Below are positions 27,486 to 38,303 of a DNA stretch of 64,000 nt, piece by piece. A program made the position numbers and the translations under genes. Source of the DNA: Halomonas sp. (GTDB lineage: Bacteria > Pseudomonadota > Gammaproteobacteria > Pseudomonadales > Halomonadaceae); contig NZ_JAJUFQ010000005.1 in NCBI RefSeq assembly GCF_029263665.1, positions 1 through 64,000 of the forward strand, in the 5' to 3' direction. Below the pieces are notes generated by a model. It was not told the DNA's origin. It ran no database searches and saw nothing but the letters and a program-made list of their open reading frames with translations. Each line of letters begins with the position of its first letter. The first letter of the stretch is position 1.

Positions 27486-27695
27486 TTATTCGGGCATTTC
27501 ACCGGGCACTCGATACGTGGGCGCTTCAGACTCGACCTCGTCTTTCGTCATGGTTTCGTCACGTGTGGGCTGGCCCCACACGGTTTCCTTGTGCCCATCT
27601 TCCCAGGTGTAGGTCGTGCATCCGCCCAGGCCGGTGATGACGATCAAGGCAGAGAGCATCATGGGAATCAAAGCGGTGCGCTGAATCGTCGGCAT
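27486..27695 (-). CDS. small outer-membrane-type lipoprotein
   Basis: A 69-residue protein with a lipoprotein signal peptide ending in the lipobox ITGLGGC, then a short polar mature part (TTYTWEDGHKETVWGQP) ending in Pro/Glu-rich sequence. ATG 27695 is chosen because AGGAA stands 8 bases upstream; a start at 27719 would disturb the signal peptide. The gene is convergent with the methyltransferase. I cannot assign a function. Confidence 0.72.
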   Translation of the reverse strand: MPTIQRTALIPMMLSALIVITGLGGCTTYTWEDGHKETVWGQPTRDETMTKDEVESEAPTYRVPGEMPE

Positions 27696-28060
27696 GGTGT
27701 ATTTCCTGTTAACAAGCATGCTGGGGCACCAACGCCCCTCTGAGGTTAAAAGATACGTTCATAAAATGCGTGAGCGAAATAGATGCATGAAAGCATATGA
27801 ACGACAGCATGGTATATGCGCTCGAGCAACTCTATTGTCGACAGAGCAAGCCAAAGCAACATGCTGGCGGCCAGGCAAAAGTCGAGCAAGCAAGGAACGA
27901 TAACACGGGGAAATGTGATTCAGTGGCAATTGGGCGATGAGGGGCCACAACCGTTTGGCGATCACGGGGGCCTGATCAAGCCGGGCTGACACATTCCATT
28001 GGCATGGATCCGATGGATCCATGCCAAAGATGATGCCGCGTCAGAGAGACTCATAATGCA
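27696..28060. other. intergenic with one strong hairpin
   Basis: No credible gene. The right end holds a perfect 13-bp hairpin at 27999-28027 described separately. Confidence 0.5.
27999..28027 (-). terminator. hairpin downstream of opgD
   Basis: TTGGCATGGATCC (27999-28011) and GGATCCATGCCAA (28015-28027) pair perfectly around a GAT loop, 34 bases past the opgD stop codon. There is no T run. Confidence 0.5.
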
Positions 28061-29671
28061 TCAGGGGTTATGCAGCTCTCGTTGATCGGCGGGCGGAGGA
28101 GTCCACTGATACATCCAGGTTTCGGAAAGTGCCTCGCCATTCTCATCGCGCAGATATAGACGCAAATCGATAGGGTCGGTGCTGTCGTCCGGTGGCACGA
28201 CATCGAACATGGCCCGATAGCCTTGAATCGCCTCCAGCGGCCTGGCGGAAGTGATCTCGACCTTGCCGCGGCTGGCTTCGATCACGGGTTCTACCTGACG
28301 TTCAGAGCCTTCTTCAAAGGGGAAGGGGCCACCACGGAAATCAATGCTGAAGCGCCAACTGAAATATTCGCGTGGTTGACCAACGACGCCACCCAGGCCT
28401 GTGCGAGTGGCCACACAGCGTGATAGAGGAGATTGCTGTGGAGGAAGGTCGTACCAGTTCAGTCGGTAGGCATAGCGAAGTTCCTCGCCCGGTTGCGCGG
28501 GCTCGGCGGGGCGCCAATAGGCGACGATATTGTCGAACGTTTCGGTCTCGGTAGGAATCTCGACCAGATCCACGCTACCAGCCCCCCATTCCCCCCGCGG
28601 CTCGATCCACAGGCTGGGGCGGCGTTCATAGAAAATGCCATCGTCCTGGTAGTGATCGAAGTTGCGATCGCGCTGGACCATGCCAAAGCCCTTGAGGTTC
28701 TGGGCTTCATAGCTGTTGTAACGCAGCATTGGCGGATTGGTCAGTGGGCGCCATATCCACTCATCGTCTCCGGTATGCAGGGCGAGGCCGTCGGAGTCAT
28801 GAATCTCCGGACGCCAGTCAAAGTCCTGGCGGCGGTCGTTTTCCCCGACCTGATACATGCTGGTGATAGGGGCGATGCCCAGTCGTTCGATGGCCTTGCG
28901 TGGATACAGGGTGGCATCGACGTCCATCAATACGCCTTCCATATCCTTGGTGAGGATGAAGCGATACGCTCCCGTCGTGCTTGGTGATTCAAGCAGCGCA
29001 TGGATGATGACTTCTTCCTTGCCGTCGGGTTGCTCCAGCCAGAAACGCGTGAAGGTAGGGAACTCCTCACCTGAAGGTTCGGCGGTATCGATGGCTAGTC
29101 CCCGAGCAGACAGACCGTACTGCATGGTCTGGCTGACGGCCCGGAAATAGCTGGCGCCAATGAAGGAAGCAAAGTCACGCTGCCAGTCGTCCTTGTGATG
29201 AAGACGGAAGCCGGTGAACCCCAGGCGTTCTGACAATACATCGGCATCTACGCCAGAGTCACCCAGGTCGAACATGGCGGGGTCGTAGGCGATTTCCTGG
29301 GCGACACCGTCATGGACCTGGTAGATCCTGACCGGAGTGGTGAATTTCTCTCCCAGATGGAACATCTGTACATGGAACGGAGCGTTGCTATCGCTCCATA
29401 GGGCGTGGTCCGGACGAAAGCTGATTTCCAGGTATTCTTCCCAACTGAGGTCCTTGAGCTGAGGGGGCAACTGGCCTTCACGACTATGGTGTGGCTGTCC
29501 GGAAAGGTGACGAGCGAGTCCCTTGAGCCATGCATAATCGAACTTTTCCGGTTTTCCTGTCGTGGCGACGTGAGTGTCGGTGGCAGCAAGAAGAGGTGAA
29601 AGCGGCAGCATGGTTCCGCTCACGGCGGCAGTAGCGCTAAGGGCGGCCTTCATAAAGTCGCGTCGGTGCAT
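28061..29671 (-). CDS. opgD: periplasmic glucan biosynthesis protein D
   Basis: OpgD-type proteins act in the periplasm on the structure of osmoregulated periplasmic glucans. The 536-residue product starts with a Tat signal (MHRRDFMKAALSATAAVSG). The mature part shows family blocks FDYAWLKGLARHLSGQ, SWEEYLEISFRPDHALW, FTGFRLH, GASYFRAVSQTMQYGLSARG and RFSIDFRGGPFPF. ATG 29671 is favoured because AAGGA lies 8 bases upstream; an ATG at 29680 sits right on that site. No opgH or opgG is nearby, so the glucan polymerase must lie elsewhere if present. Confidence 0.92.
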   Translation of the reverse strand: MHRRDFMKAALSATAAVSGTMLPLSPLLAATDTHVATTGKPEKFDYAWLKGLARHLSGQPHHSREGQLPPQLKDLSWEEYLEISFRPDHALWSDSNAPFHVQMFHLGEKFTTPVRIYQVHDGVAQEIAYDPAMFDLGDSGVDADVLSERLGFTGFRLHHKDDWQRDFASFIGASYFRAVSQTMQYGLSARGLAIDTAEPSGEEFPTFTRFWLEQPDGKEEVIIHALLESPSTTGAYRFILTKDMEGVLMDVDATLYPRKAIERLGIAPITSMYQVGENDRRQDFDWRPEIHDSDGLALHTGDDEWIWRPLTNPPMLRYNSYEAQNLKGFGMVQRDRNFDHYQDDGIFYERRPSLWIEPRGEWGAGSVDLVEIPTETETFDNIVAYWRPAEPAQPGEELRYAYRLNWYDLPPQQSPLSRCVATRTGLGGVVGQPREYFSWRFSIDFRGGPFPFEEGSERQVEPVIEASRGKVEITSARPLEAIQGYRAMFDVVPPDDSTDPIDLRLYLRDENGEALSETWMYQWTPPPADQRELHNP

Positions 29672-29764
29672 TGCCAACATCCTTGGTTTGATTAGGGCTT
29701 TGAATGTCCTGTGGTGCGACTACGAAGATGGATAGAGGTTCCATTAAATCAAGATCATTTATTG

Positions 29765-29776
29765 TTAGCATGCTAA
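29765..29776. promoter_or_regulatory. palindrome in the opgD-efflux intergenic region
   Basis: TTAGCATGCTAA is a perfect 12-bp inverted repeat with further imperfect AT-rich symmetry outside it. It lies between divergent genes. The type resembles MarR or LysR sites, but no such regulator is adjacent. Confidence 0.4.
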
Positions 29777-29871
29777 ATGAATGGTAGGATAGCGCGCTTT
29801 TCATGCAATACATCATGTAATGAATGAACCGCTAGACAGGAATGTCCGGTTCTCGGCAAGGATCCTTGTGT

Positions 29872-30933
29872 ATGACTCCCGACCAGCGTTTCACGCTACT
29901 GGTGCGCGTAGCTATTGGCATTTTTTGTGCGTTGTTCGCCTACTTCGTGGTAGCCGATACCTATATGCCGATGACTCCTGAAGCACGAGTGATGCGCCCA
30001 GTGATCAGAGTGGCCCCGGAAGTCAGCGGACCGATACAGGAAGTGGCCGTCAGCAATAATGAACATATTGAAGCAGGGGACTTACTGTTTCGTATCGACC
30101 CAGAACCCTTTCGTCTGGCATTGGAGCAGGCCCAGCTGGACTTGGAAAATGCCCGCCAGGAGAATGACCAACTGGCTGCGAGTCTGGCTTCCGCCCGGGC
30201 TGAGCTCGAATCGTCCCAGGCACGTGCGACGGAGCAACGCGCGGAACGCAACCGTGCTGAACGCCTGATCTCCCAGGGCAGTATTTCCCGTCAGCAGTTG
30301 GACTCGCTGGTGGCCAGTGATCTGGAAGCTCAGGCCAATCTCAAGGCAGCCCGAGCCAATATTCGCCGTATCGAGATAGAGCTTGGTGCTGAAGGCGATG
30401 CCAATCTGCGCTTGCGTCAAGCAGCCAATGCGGTGGCCAGGGCCAAGCTGGACCTGGTCCATACCGAAGTGAGAGCAGAGCACTCCGGTACCCTTGGCAA
30501 CCTCCAGCTGGAGGTGGGCGCCTTCGTCACGCGAGGTCAGCCAGTATTGGCGCTGGTGACTGACAATCTGGATCTAGTGGCCGATTTTCGTGAAAAGAGC
30601 CTGCGCAAGGTCAAGTCGGGTGACGAGGCTCAGGTCATCTTTGATGGGTTGCCAGGGCAGATATACAAGGCCCATGTGGTCGCGAGAGATGCGGGTGTCT
30701 ACGATGGCCAGTTGGCTGCCGATGGTACTTTGGCGGATATCCCAACAACGGATCGTTGGGTGCGTGATGCACAGCGTATCCGTATACATCTGAAACTGGA
30801 CGATGCTTCTGACATCATGCCGCCCAGCGGTGCCAGGGCAACTGTGCAGCTGTTACCGGGGGATCATCCCTTGGCGCATCCGTTCGGCAGGTTCCAGGCG
30901 CGGTTAATGTCCTGGTTGCACTATGTTTACTAA
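29872..30933 (+). CDS. HlyD/EmrA-type membrane fusion protein
   Basis: A 353-residue periplasmic adaptor anchored by one N-terminal membrane segment (LLVRVAIGIFCALFAYFVV). A lipoyl/biotinyl-like half (VAPEVSGPIQEVAVSNNEHIEAGD in two blocks) is followed by a long coiled-coil hairpin rich in Ala, Glu and Gln (residues ~85-185), the second lipoyl half (VRAEHSGTLGNL) and a beta-barrel. ATG 29872 follows AAGGAT at nine bases. It overlaps by 11 bases the DUF2955 membrane protein gene, giving an AaeAB-like efflux pair. The substrate is unknown; no outer membrane channel is encoded here. Confidence 0.88.
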   Translation: MTPDQRFTLLVRVAIGIFCALFAYFVVADTYMPMTPEARVMRPVIRVAPEVSGPIQEVAVSNNEHIEAGDLLFRIDPEPFRLALEQAQLDLENARQENDQLAASLASARAELESSQARATEQRAERNRAERLISQGSISRQQLDSLVASDLEAQANLKAARANIRRIEIELGAEGDANLRLRQAANAVARAKLDLVHTEVRAEHSGTLGNLQLEVGAFVTRGQPVLALVTDNLDLVADFREKSLRKVKSGDEAQVIFDGLPGQIYKAHVVARDAGVYDGQLAADGTLADIPTTDRWVRDAQRIRIHLKLDDASDIMPPSGARATVQLLPGDHPLAHPFGRFQARLMSWLHYVY

Positions 30934-30982
30934 GAGCATGTTTACTAAGTGCATGTCTATTAAGAACAGGTTTATTAAGAAC
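30923..30982 (+). repeat. four 15-bp tandem repeats at the start of the DUF2955 gene
   Basis: ATGTTTACTAAGAGC, ATGTTTACTAAGTGC, ATGTCTATTAAGAAC and AGGTTTATTAAGAAC follow one another in frame, encoding M/R-F/S-T/I-K-S/C/N units. Two degraded units may continue to 31012. Each unit is a multiple of three, so copy-number change would keep the frame. Confidence 0.85.
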
Positions 30983-32065
30983 AGGCCTGTCGAGAGCGGG
31001 TCTACCAACAAGGGTAACGGTGGCAATGGTGCGCCGGTGAAGACACCTGCTCATCACTTGGCGCCGAATGACCTGCGCCAATGCTTGAGGATCACTTTCG
31101 GGGGGGTATTGGGATATCTGGTCAGCCAGTTGATGGGCTGGAACTATGGTGTCTTTTATACCGTTTTCCCGATGTTCCTGCTCGGCATGATTCCGATATT
31201 GAACGGGAGTGTCGTGCGCCAGTTTCTGAGCAATGCCTGCCTCAATGTAATAGAGGTATCTCTGGTGGTCGGGCTGATGCAGCATATGCCCATTGTGATG
31301 ACTGCTGTGGTATTTGCCATTTTCACTTTTCGCTTTTCGCTGATGGCAAAGGGGTCGTTGTTTCTGTTTGGTGCCAATGGGGTACTGACGCTCAGCATCA
31401 TGTTCCATTTCGCCAGCTATCCCGATCTGGACATGTTTGATTTGCTGACCAACAACACCTTGGCCAGTTTTCTCGCTGTTGCGATTGCCTTTGTCATGCA
31501 CGCAGTGTTTCCGGACGTCGCACCGCGTACACCGCCGCAACCGACAATCAAGTCCAAGGCATTGATTCGTCATCAGACCTTGATCGGCTCGGTCACTGCG
31601 ACGGTTTCTTTCGTGGTCTTCCAGTCCCTTGATCTGCGCGACTCACTGTCGGCCCAGATGGCGACCATTCTTATCCTGTTTGCCTTGGGCTACACCGGAG
31701 CCAGGATATCGGCGCGCAAGCGTGCTATCGGCACCCTGCTGGGATGTAATTTTGCTTTGCTGATGCAGTTGCTGCTTTCTACCCAGAGCCAGCACCTGGC
31801 ACTGGTGGTTGTGGCGTACACGCTGGGGCTTTTGCTGTTTGCAAGGGAACATGTCATCGAAGGTGCGGGGTCAGGCGTGGGTTTCGGAGGCATGACAACG
31901 ATGGGCATCCTGTTTGGCCAGTATCTCAAACCCAATGACGACCTGGTGCTGGATGCGCTTTATCGATTCAGTTCCATGAGTGTTGCGCTACTTTCCACTC
32001 TGGTGGTGATGGCAGTGGTGCACCATATGCTCAATTGGTTTCCTGCAGTGTCCAGCGATGGGTGA
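30923..32065 (+). CDS. DUF2955 inner membrane transport component
   Basis: A 380-residue polytopic protein with two sets of hydrophobic segments separated by a polar linker near residue 210, as in FUSC/AaeB-like exporters. The conserved opening LRQCLRITFGGVLGYLVSQ and NYGVFYTVFPMFLLG, and the later GYTGARISARKRAIGTLLGC, fit DUF2955 proteins that pair with HlyD-type adaptors. The first ~20 residues come from four or more 15-base tandem repeats, so the start is uncertain: ATGs stand at 30923, 30938 and 30953. The membrane domain proper begins near residue 50. Confidence 0.82.
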   Translation: MFTKSMFTKCMSIKNRFIKNRPVESGSTNKGNGGNGAPVKTPAHHLAPNDLRQCLRITFGGVLGYLVSQLMGWNYGVFYTVFPMFLLGMIPILNGSVVRQFLSNACLNVIEVSLVVGLMQHMPIVMTAVVFAIFTFRFSLMAKGSLFLFGANGVLTLSIMFHFASYPDLDMFDLLTNNTLASFLAVAIAFVMHAVFPDVAPRTPPQPTIKSKALIRHQTLIGSVTATVSFVVFQSLDLRDSLSAQMATILILFALGYTGARISARKRAIGTLLGCNFALLMQLLLSTQSQHLALVVVAYTLGLLLFAREHVIEGAGSGVGFGGMTTMGILFGQYLKPNDDLVLDALYRFSSMSVALLSTLVVMAVVHHMLNWFPAVSSDG

Positions 32066-32183
32066 GGGAGTAGAAGCGCAGGAGTAGAGGGAGATACTGT
32101 GCTTTAGCAGTAGTAGGCACATGGATTTCTTCATCCACGGTTGTGGCTATCGATCGAATCCTGTAGTTCATGGCACGTTGCCT

Positions 32184-32221
32184 GATCCTGGCCCATGCTG
32201 TTAACAGCATGGGCCAGGATC
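32184..32221. terminator. 38-bp perfect palindrome after the efflux pair
   Basis: Two 19-base arms (32184-32202 and 32203-32221) meet without a spacer at GTTAAC. As RNA this gives a long GC-rich hairpin 119 bases after the DUF2955 stop codon, probably a terminator. Confidence 0.6.
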
Positions 32222-32283
32222 GACTCGCCGGTAGTTAGGTGGCAACAACCATGATGCGATGATAGCGATAGCTTGGAGATGGG

Positions 32284-33078
32284 ATGATGTCTACTAATGG
32301 TTCCTGTGTGATGACTCAATTCTGCCAATTCCGCGCATTATTGACATGTATGGGAGTGTTCGGTGTTGCTGCGGTGGCATCTGCACAGGATGCCGAGACC
32401 ACTGCGTCAGTGTATGTATGGGGGACCAACATCGATGAGTCACTCCAGCAGGCAGGGGAAGTCGAAGTCGATAATTCCACCGTATTCGAGAATCTTGATT
32501 TTGCCATCATGGGAGAACTGCTTCATCGTCGCGATGACTGGTTGTATGGCCTGGACCTGGTATACGCAGATATCGGCAAAGATGTCAGTGCCAGCGTACC
32601 GGTGCAGGATCCTCAGTCAGGTGGAGTCAGTGCGGTGGACGCTGATATCGACTTTTCCACCAATACAACGATTGTGCATGGCTCCATTGGCTATCGTTGG
32701 TTCGATGATGCTGCGTTGGAGCTCTATACAACGGGCGGTATTCGCTATACCCGTTTTGACTCCGAGCTGAAGGGCGAAATAGAAGCGACTGGTGCGGCTT
32801 ACAAGACCAAGGACACCGAGAATCTTACAGATATCACGATTGGTATACGTGGCAAGTATCGACTGGACCCTAACTGGAGTTTTCCTTTCCTGGCTGATGT
32901 GGGCACAGGTGGGTCTGAAGTGAGCTGGCAAGCATTTGCTGCCGTCAGCTATGAAACGGGTCCACATATGTTCAGCGGCGGCTATCGCTACATGCAATGG
33001 CGTCTGGATGATGACAGCGACCTGCTGGATGAAGTGACATACGATGGGCCAGTGCTGTCATATTCCTATCATTTTTAA
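32284..33078 (+). CDS. outer membrane beta-barrel protein
   Basis: A 264-residue exported protein with a signal peptide (hydrophobic LLTCMGVFGVAAVASA, cleavage before QDAET). The mature part alternates polar and hydrophobic residues with many Tyr, Trp and Asp, has strands such as WLYGLDLVYADIG and IRYTRFDSELKGEI, and ends in YSYHF, the C-terminal Phe signal for outer membrane assembly. GGAG lies just before two adjacent ATGs at 32284 and 32287. No specific porin family is recognised. Confidence 0.75.
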   Translation: MMSTNGSCVMTQFCQFRALLTCMGVFGVAAVASAQDAETTASVYVWGTNIDESLQQAGEVEVDNSTVFENLDFAIMGELLHRRDDWLYGLDLVYADIGKDVSASVPVQDPQSGGVSAVDADIDFSTNTTIVHGSIGYRWFDDAALELYTTGGIRYTRFDSELKGEIEATGAAYKTKDTENLTDITIGIRGKYRLDPNWSFPFLADVGTGGSEVSWQAFAAVSYETGPHMFSGGYRYMQWRLDDDSDLLDEVTYDGPVLSYSYHF

Positions 33079-33268
33079 GTACATAAAGCCTTTGGCTATC
33101 AAGTCTACTTCTGCAGACTGAGCTCTGCATGGGTGACGAGCTTCTCCCTGTGCGGTCAATGGTCGCACTGTCCTCATTGGATGTTGATCCAGATCAATAT
33201 ACGCAGGACTATAGTCCCCATGAAAACTGTCACCGCCAGGTGGGACAACATTCAAGGGGGATGTTGGC

Positions 33269-33886
33269 ATGCAAGATATTCTGACAATGCTACTGATTTA
33301 CGCAGGCGTATGTATATCGCTTTATCAGTTCTATGATGTTTACTGTCGCCAGAATATGTCGGATGAAGAGAAGCGAACCGACTATGAAAAGCAAGAGTTC
33401 AAGGAACTATCCTTGAAAGCAAGACAGTATGCAGATACAGGTGCTGAATCTGGTTTCCTGTCAGCAGCGAAAAGCATCTTCGGCAGTAACCTTGATTATC
33501 GTATTGTGCTTGCAGCATTGTCTCGTGATCCTCAGACAGTCAGTGTGGAAACCCTGATTCGAAGAAAACGCCACATCGTCACAAATGGTGAAGTGAAGAT
33601 CCGTCATGTGTTCGCATGGGTGACGAAACCTCCCGTCAAGGATACTCGTGGCTTGATGCTCGCACTGGTGGTCGCGTTCACCATCCTCGTATTGTTCCTG
33701 GGAGGTTGGAGCGTTTATACCATCGGTTATGAAGTTTCTATTCCTTCCCTTGCATGGCTGAACAACAATGTCTTGATCATGACATTGATTTATATGCTTA
33801 TCGTGATGACGTACGCGGTTTCCCTTCTCGACGGCTACCTGCATGATATTTATCGCATTGGTCAGCTGAGAATGCGTCCAGCATGA
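33269..33886 (+). CDS. membrane protein of unknown function
   Basis: A 205-residue protein with three hydrophobic segments: residues ~5-22, ~128-152 and ~165-185. The large charged loop between the first two (residues ~30-120) should face the cytoplasm and includes SDEEKRTDYEKQEF and a basic LIRRKRHIV. A good AAGGGGGA precedes the ATG. I do not recognise the family. It stands alone between the barrel protein and a T-rich hairpin. Confidence 0.7.
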   Translation: MQDILTMLLIYAGVCISLYQFYDVYCRQNMSDEEKRTDYEKQEFKELSLKARQYADTGAESGFLSAAKSIFGSNLDYRIVLAALSRDPQTVSVETLIRRKRHIVTNGEVKIRHVFAWVTKPPVKDTRGLMLALVVAFTILVLFLGGWSVYTIGYEVSIPSLAWLNNNVLIMTLIYMLIVMTYAVSLLDGYLHDIYRIGQLRMRPA

Positions 33887-34234
33887 TTTCTTGTAAATAC
33901 ATCCCGATTTACGTTGACGGCTGTTCGGAGGAACCTTCGAATGGCTGTTTTTTGTTCTTGACCTGACTGTCATGACGAATTCTGACGTCGTGCCATCTTG
34001 CTGATGGTGAAGTGTCATGACCGGTCTGTCTTGGTCACTACATGCCTGGTATGGGTGTGCTGACAGCTTTAGGTGATGCGTACATCTGGCGTTGATGAAA
34101 AATTAATGAACGGTGTTTGCAAACGATGTTCATGTACTACTCTAAAGATAAGGGGTACCTGTTGGTAGAAGAGGGGACAAGAGCAAGGCGTCAGGAGCAA
34201 TATTCCAAAAGCCACGCGAGGAGGGCTTGCCGCC
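33887..34234. other. intergenic, with a possible terminator
   Basis: TTCGGAGG and CCTTCGAA (33924-33941) form an imperfect hairpin followed closely by TTTTTTG, a likely terminator of the preceding gene. No credible gene seen in the rest. Confidence 0.4.
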
Positions 34235-34453
34235 ATGACCACTATCAAAGATCGGTCGGTACACCATTGGCAGCATGTCCATGCAGATTGGTGGCAGGAC
34301 GATCAAGGTAACGATATTCATCGAATCGAAACCGATGATGGCGCGGTGCTTTACCACTGCCACATCGTGGGATCATCGCTACCATGGAATGCCATAGCGA
34401 CCAGCCTGGATGAGGCTATTGCCATATTCGACGAAGCAGAGTCGATAAGCTAG
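34235..34453 (+). CDS. small acidic protein of unknown function
   Basis: A 72-residue protein with no signal peptide, rich in His, Trp and Asp (HHWQHVHADWWQDDQGNDIH), followed by an AVLYHCHIVGSSLPW strand and a helical acidic end. GAGGAG precedes the ATG and a T-rich hairpin stands about 120 bases past the stop codon, so it looks like a real monocistronic gene. No family recognised; the His/Cys content would permit metal binding, which is speculation. Confidence 0.6.
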   Translation: MTTIKDRSVHHWQHVHADWWQDDQGNDIHRIETDDGAVLYHCHIVGSSLPWNAIATSLDEAIAIFDEAESIS

Positions 34454-34572
34454 CTGAAACGACTTCAGCAGATGACCAGTTAACAGGGGAACGTTCCAGA
34501 GTAGCCTCTCATGGGTTGCCCATGATCTGGATAAGTTCTGGAAAGTGTTCTACAACAGTTCTTGTTGATATG

Positions 34573-34615
34573 AAAACCGTCACTTGGACAGCTCGTCAGG
34601 TGGCGGTTTTCTATT
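34573..34615 (+). terminator. intrinsic terminator after the small protein gene
   Basis: AAAACCGTCAC (34573-34583) pairs with GTGGCGGTTTT (34600-34610), with one G-T wobble, followed by CTATTTGTC. The design is almost the same as the tRNA-Pro terminator near 62794. Confidence 0.65.
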
Positions 34616-34820
34616 TGTCATCTTCAATTTACTGTTCTTTCAGTAGAAAGTGTTTTTCCGGTCAAGAAATGTCCATTGTTCTGACAAGACAGAACGGCCT
34701 TTCAGGGCGGTTGCTGCCTCGCCGAAATTATTCTATGCGTGATTATGCATAAAAATTCAGATGAACTAATGTTTATCCGTCGGGTTGTCTTCGCAAGATC
34801 GATAAACGGACGAGGATGTC
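34616..34820. other. leader region of the aspT gene
   Basis: AT-rich stretch with no gene. It must hold the promoter of aspT-asd, but I see no boxes I would defend. Confidence 0.4.
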
Positions 34821-36506
34821 ATGGATTTCATTCAGGGAATATTGAACCAATCACCCGAAATTGCGCTATTTCTTTCTCTGGCAGTGGGTTACTGGATAGG
34901 CAAGTTTCGTTTTGGCTCCTTTCAGTTGGGTGGTGTCGCGGGCTCGTTGCTAGTCGCGGTGTTGATCAGCCAGTTGGGCGTGCAGATTGATTCTGGCATC
35001 AAGGCTGTCTTGTTTGCGCTGTTCATCTATGCCGTAGGTTTCGAGAGTGGTCCGCAGTTCTTTCGCTCGCTTGGGCGCCAGTCCATTCGGGAGATTCTCA
35101 TGGCCGCGGTCATGGCCGTCAGCGCATTACTGACCGTCGTTGTCATTGCCCGTGTATTCGATCTCGACAAGGGACTGGCGGCTGGACTTGCTGCTGGCGG
35201 GCTAACCCAGTCTGCGATCATCGGAACCGCGGGTTCTGCGATAGAAAAACTTGGTCTGGCAGCAGATGAAGTACAGCGCCTACAGGGCAATGTCGCGATC
35301 GGTTATGCCGTGACCTACATCTTTGGCTCCTTCGGGGCGATCATCCTCTGTGTCAATGTCCTGCCTTGGCTCACGCGACGTGGTATTCGTGAAGATGCAC
35401 AACAAGCTGAGGCCGAGCAGTTGGCGGGATTGCATGTTTATGGCGTTGGTGAGCAACCTGCCGCTCCGGAGCTGATAGGGCGCATCTACCAGGTCAGCCA
35501 AGGTGGGCGCAGTGTCGAGGCGATCGAATCGAGTGCATTCGGCGGGGCAGTGACGGTAGAGCGCATTCGACGCGATGGCGCTATCGTTGGTGTCGAGCCC
35601 AGCGTCGAGCTTGTGGAGGGCGATGTTGTATTGCTGGTTGGGCGGCGAGCGGGTGTAGTGGAAATCGGGGAAGGCCTGGGCAAGGAATTGCAGAATGCCG
35701 AGGATATGGATGTCGTCATGGTCAGCCAGGACATTGCGATTACCAACCCCGAGTTTCTGAAGCGTCCGGCTGGAGAGATCCTGGCCAAAACGGCGACAAC
35801 ACTGCGTCATGGCGTCTATATCGTGGGTTTGCGGCGTACTGGAACACCTCTGGCCCTGGACGCCGACACGGTTATTCAACCGGGTGATGTGGTCACGCTC
35901 TATGGCACGCCCAAGGACGTACAGCGAGTAGCCACGATAGCAGGTCCCATCCTGGCGCCCAGTGACAAGACAGACTTCGTGTTCCATGGCCTGGGTCTTG
36001 CCGTGGGGTTGCTGATTGGCTTGTTGGTTGTTCGTGCCGGCTCCATACCCCTGACACTGGGTAGTGGTGGTGGTGCCCTGCTGGCGGGTCTGTTGTTCGG
36101 CTGGTATCGCAGTCGTAAACATACCCTGGGCAACATGCCAACGGGCGCCTCTACGCTATTGCGCGATCTTGGTCTTGCCGGATTCGTCGTGGTGATTGGC
36201 CTGCAGACTGGCCAGCAGGCTGTCACGACCATCATGGATCAAGGCATCTCGTTGTTCTTCTTTGGTGTTGTCGTGACGGTATTGCCCCTCATGATCACCA
36301 TGCTGTTTGGCTGGTATGTGCTGCGCTATGACAACACCGCCATATTTGCCGGCGCGTTATCCGGTTCGCGCAGTGCCAACCCTGCCTTTGGTGAAGTGCT
36401 GGATAAAGCAGGTAATTCCGTACCTACCACTCCCTTTGCGATTACCTATGCACTGGCAAATGTGTTCCTCACATTGTTAGGCCCACTCGTGGTGGCATTC
36501 ACCTGA
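34821..36506 (+). CDS. aspT: aspartate:alanine antiporter (AAE family)
   Basis: A 561-residue inner membrane carrier of the AspT/YidE family. Two membrane halves (residues ~10-190 and ~385-560) flank a cytoplasmic region with two RCK_C/TrkA-C-like domains (IGRIYQVSQGGRSVEAIE; ILAKTATTLRHGVYIVGLRR). Conserved half motifs include GLAAGGLTQSAIIGTAGSA and GALSGSRSANPAFGEVLDKAGN. AspT exchanges external aspartate for internal alanine; with Asd, encoded next, this consumes a proton per cycle and generates proton-motive force. The adjacent asd gene makes this assignment firm. A run of 16-base repeats separates the two genes. Confidence 0.9.
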   Translation: MDFIQGILNQSPEIALFLSLAVGYWIGKFRFGSFQLGGVAGSLLVAVLISQLGVQIDSGIKAVLFALFIYAVGFESGPQFFRSLGRQSIREILMAAVMAVSALLTVVVIARVFDLDKGLAAGLAAGGLTQSAIIGTAGSAIEKLGLAADEVQRLQGNVAIGYAVTYIFGSFGAIILCVNVLPWLTRRGIREDAQQAEAEQLAGLHVYGVGEQPAAPELIGRIYQVSQGGRSVEAIESSAFGGAVTVERIRRDGAIVGVEPSVELVEGDVVLLVGRRAGVVEIGEGLGKELQNAEDMDVVMVSQDIAITNPEFLKRPAGEILAKTATTLRHGVYIVGLRRTGTPLALDADTVIQPGDVVTLYGTPKDVQRVATIAGPILAPSDKTDFVFHGLGLAVGLLIGLLVVRAGSIPLTLGSGGGALLAGLLFGWYRSRKHTLGNMPTGASTLLRDLGLAGFVVVIGLQTGQQAVTTIMDQGISLFFFGVVVTVLPLMITMLFGWYVLRYDNTAIFAGALSGSRSANPAFGEVLDKAGNSVPTTPFAITYALANVFLTLLGPLVVAFT

Positions 36507-36524
36507 TCGTCGAGTTTTCACCGG

Positions 36525-38218
<1,694 letters not shown>

Positions 38219-38236
38219 ATTTCTCTGCTACCCGGA

Positions 38237-38282
38237 CACCGCCTGCGGGCGGTGACTGGGTAAGCGCGGTGACTGGGTAAGC
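38237..38282 (+). terminator. hairpin and short repeats after asd
   Basis: CACCGCC, TGCG, GGCGGTG (38237-38254) forms a GC hairpin 18 bases past the stop codon. The 17-base unit GCGGTGACTGGGTAAGC occurs twice in tandem (38249 and 38266), the first copy overlapping the hairpin. Confidence 0.5.
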
Positions 38283-38303
38283 GTGGTGCTGGCAGTCCGG
38301 TGG

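Noticed and set aside
27759..28022. An 87-codon minus-strand frame between the lipoprotein gene and opgD
   Set aside because: It runs through the opgD terminator hairpin and lacks a start signal.
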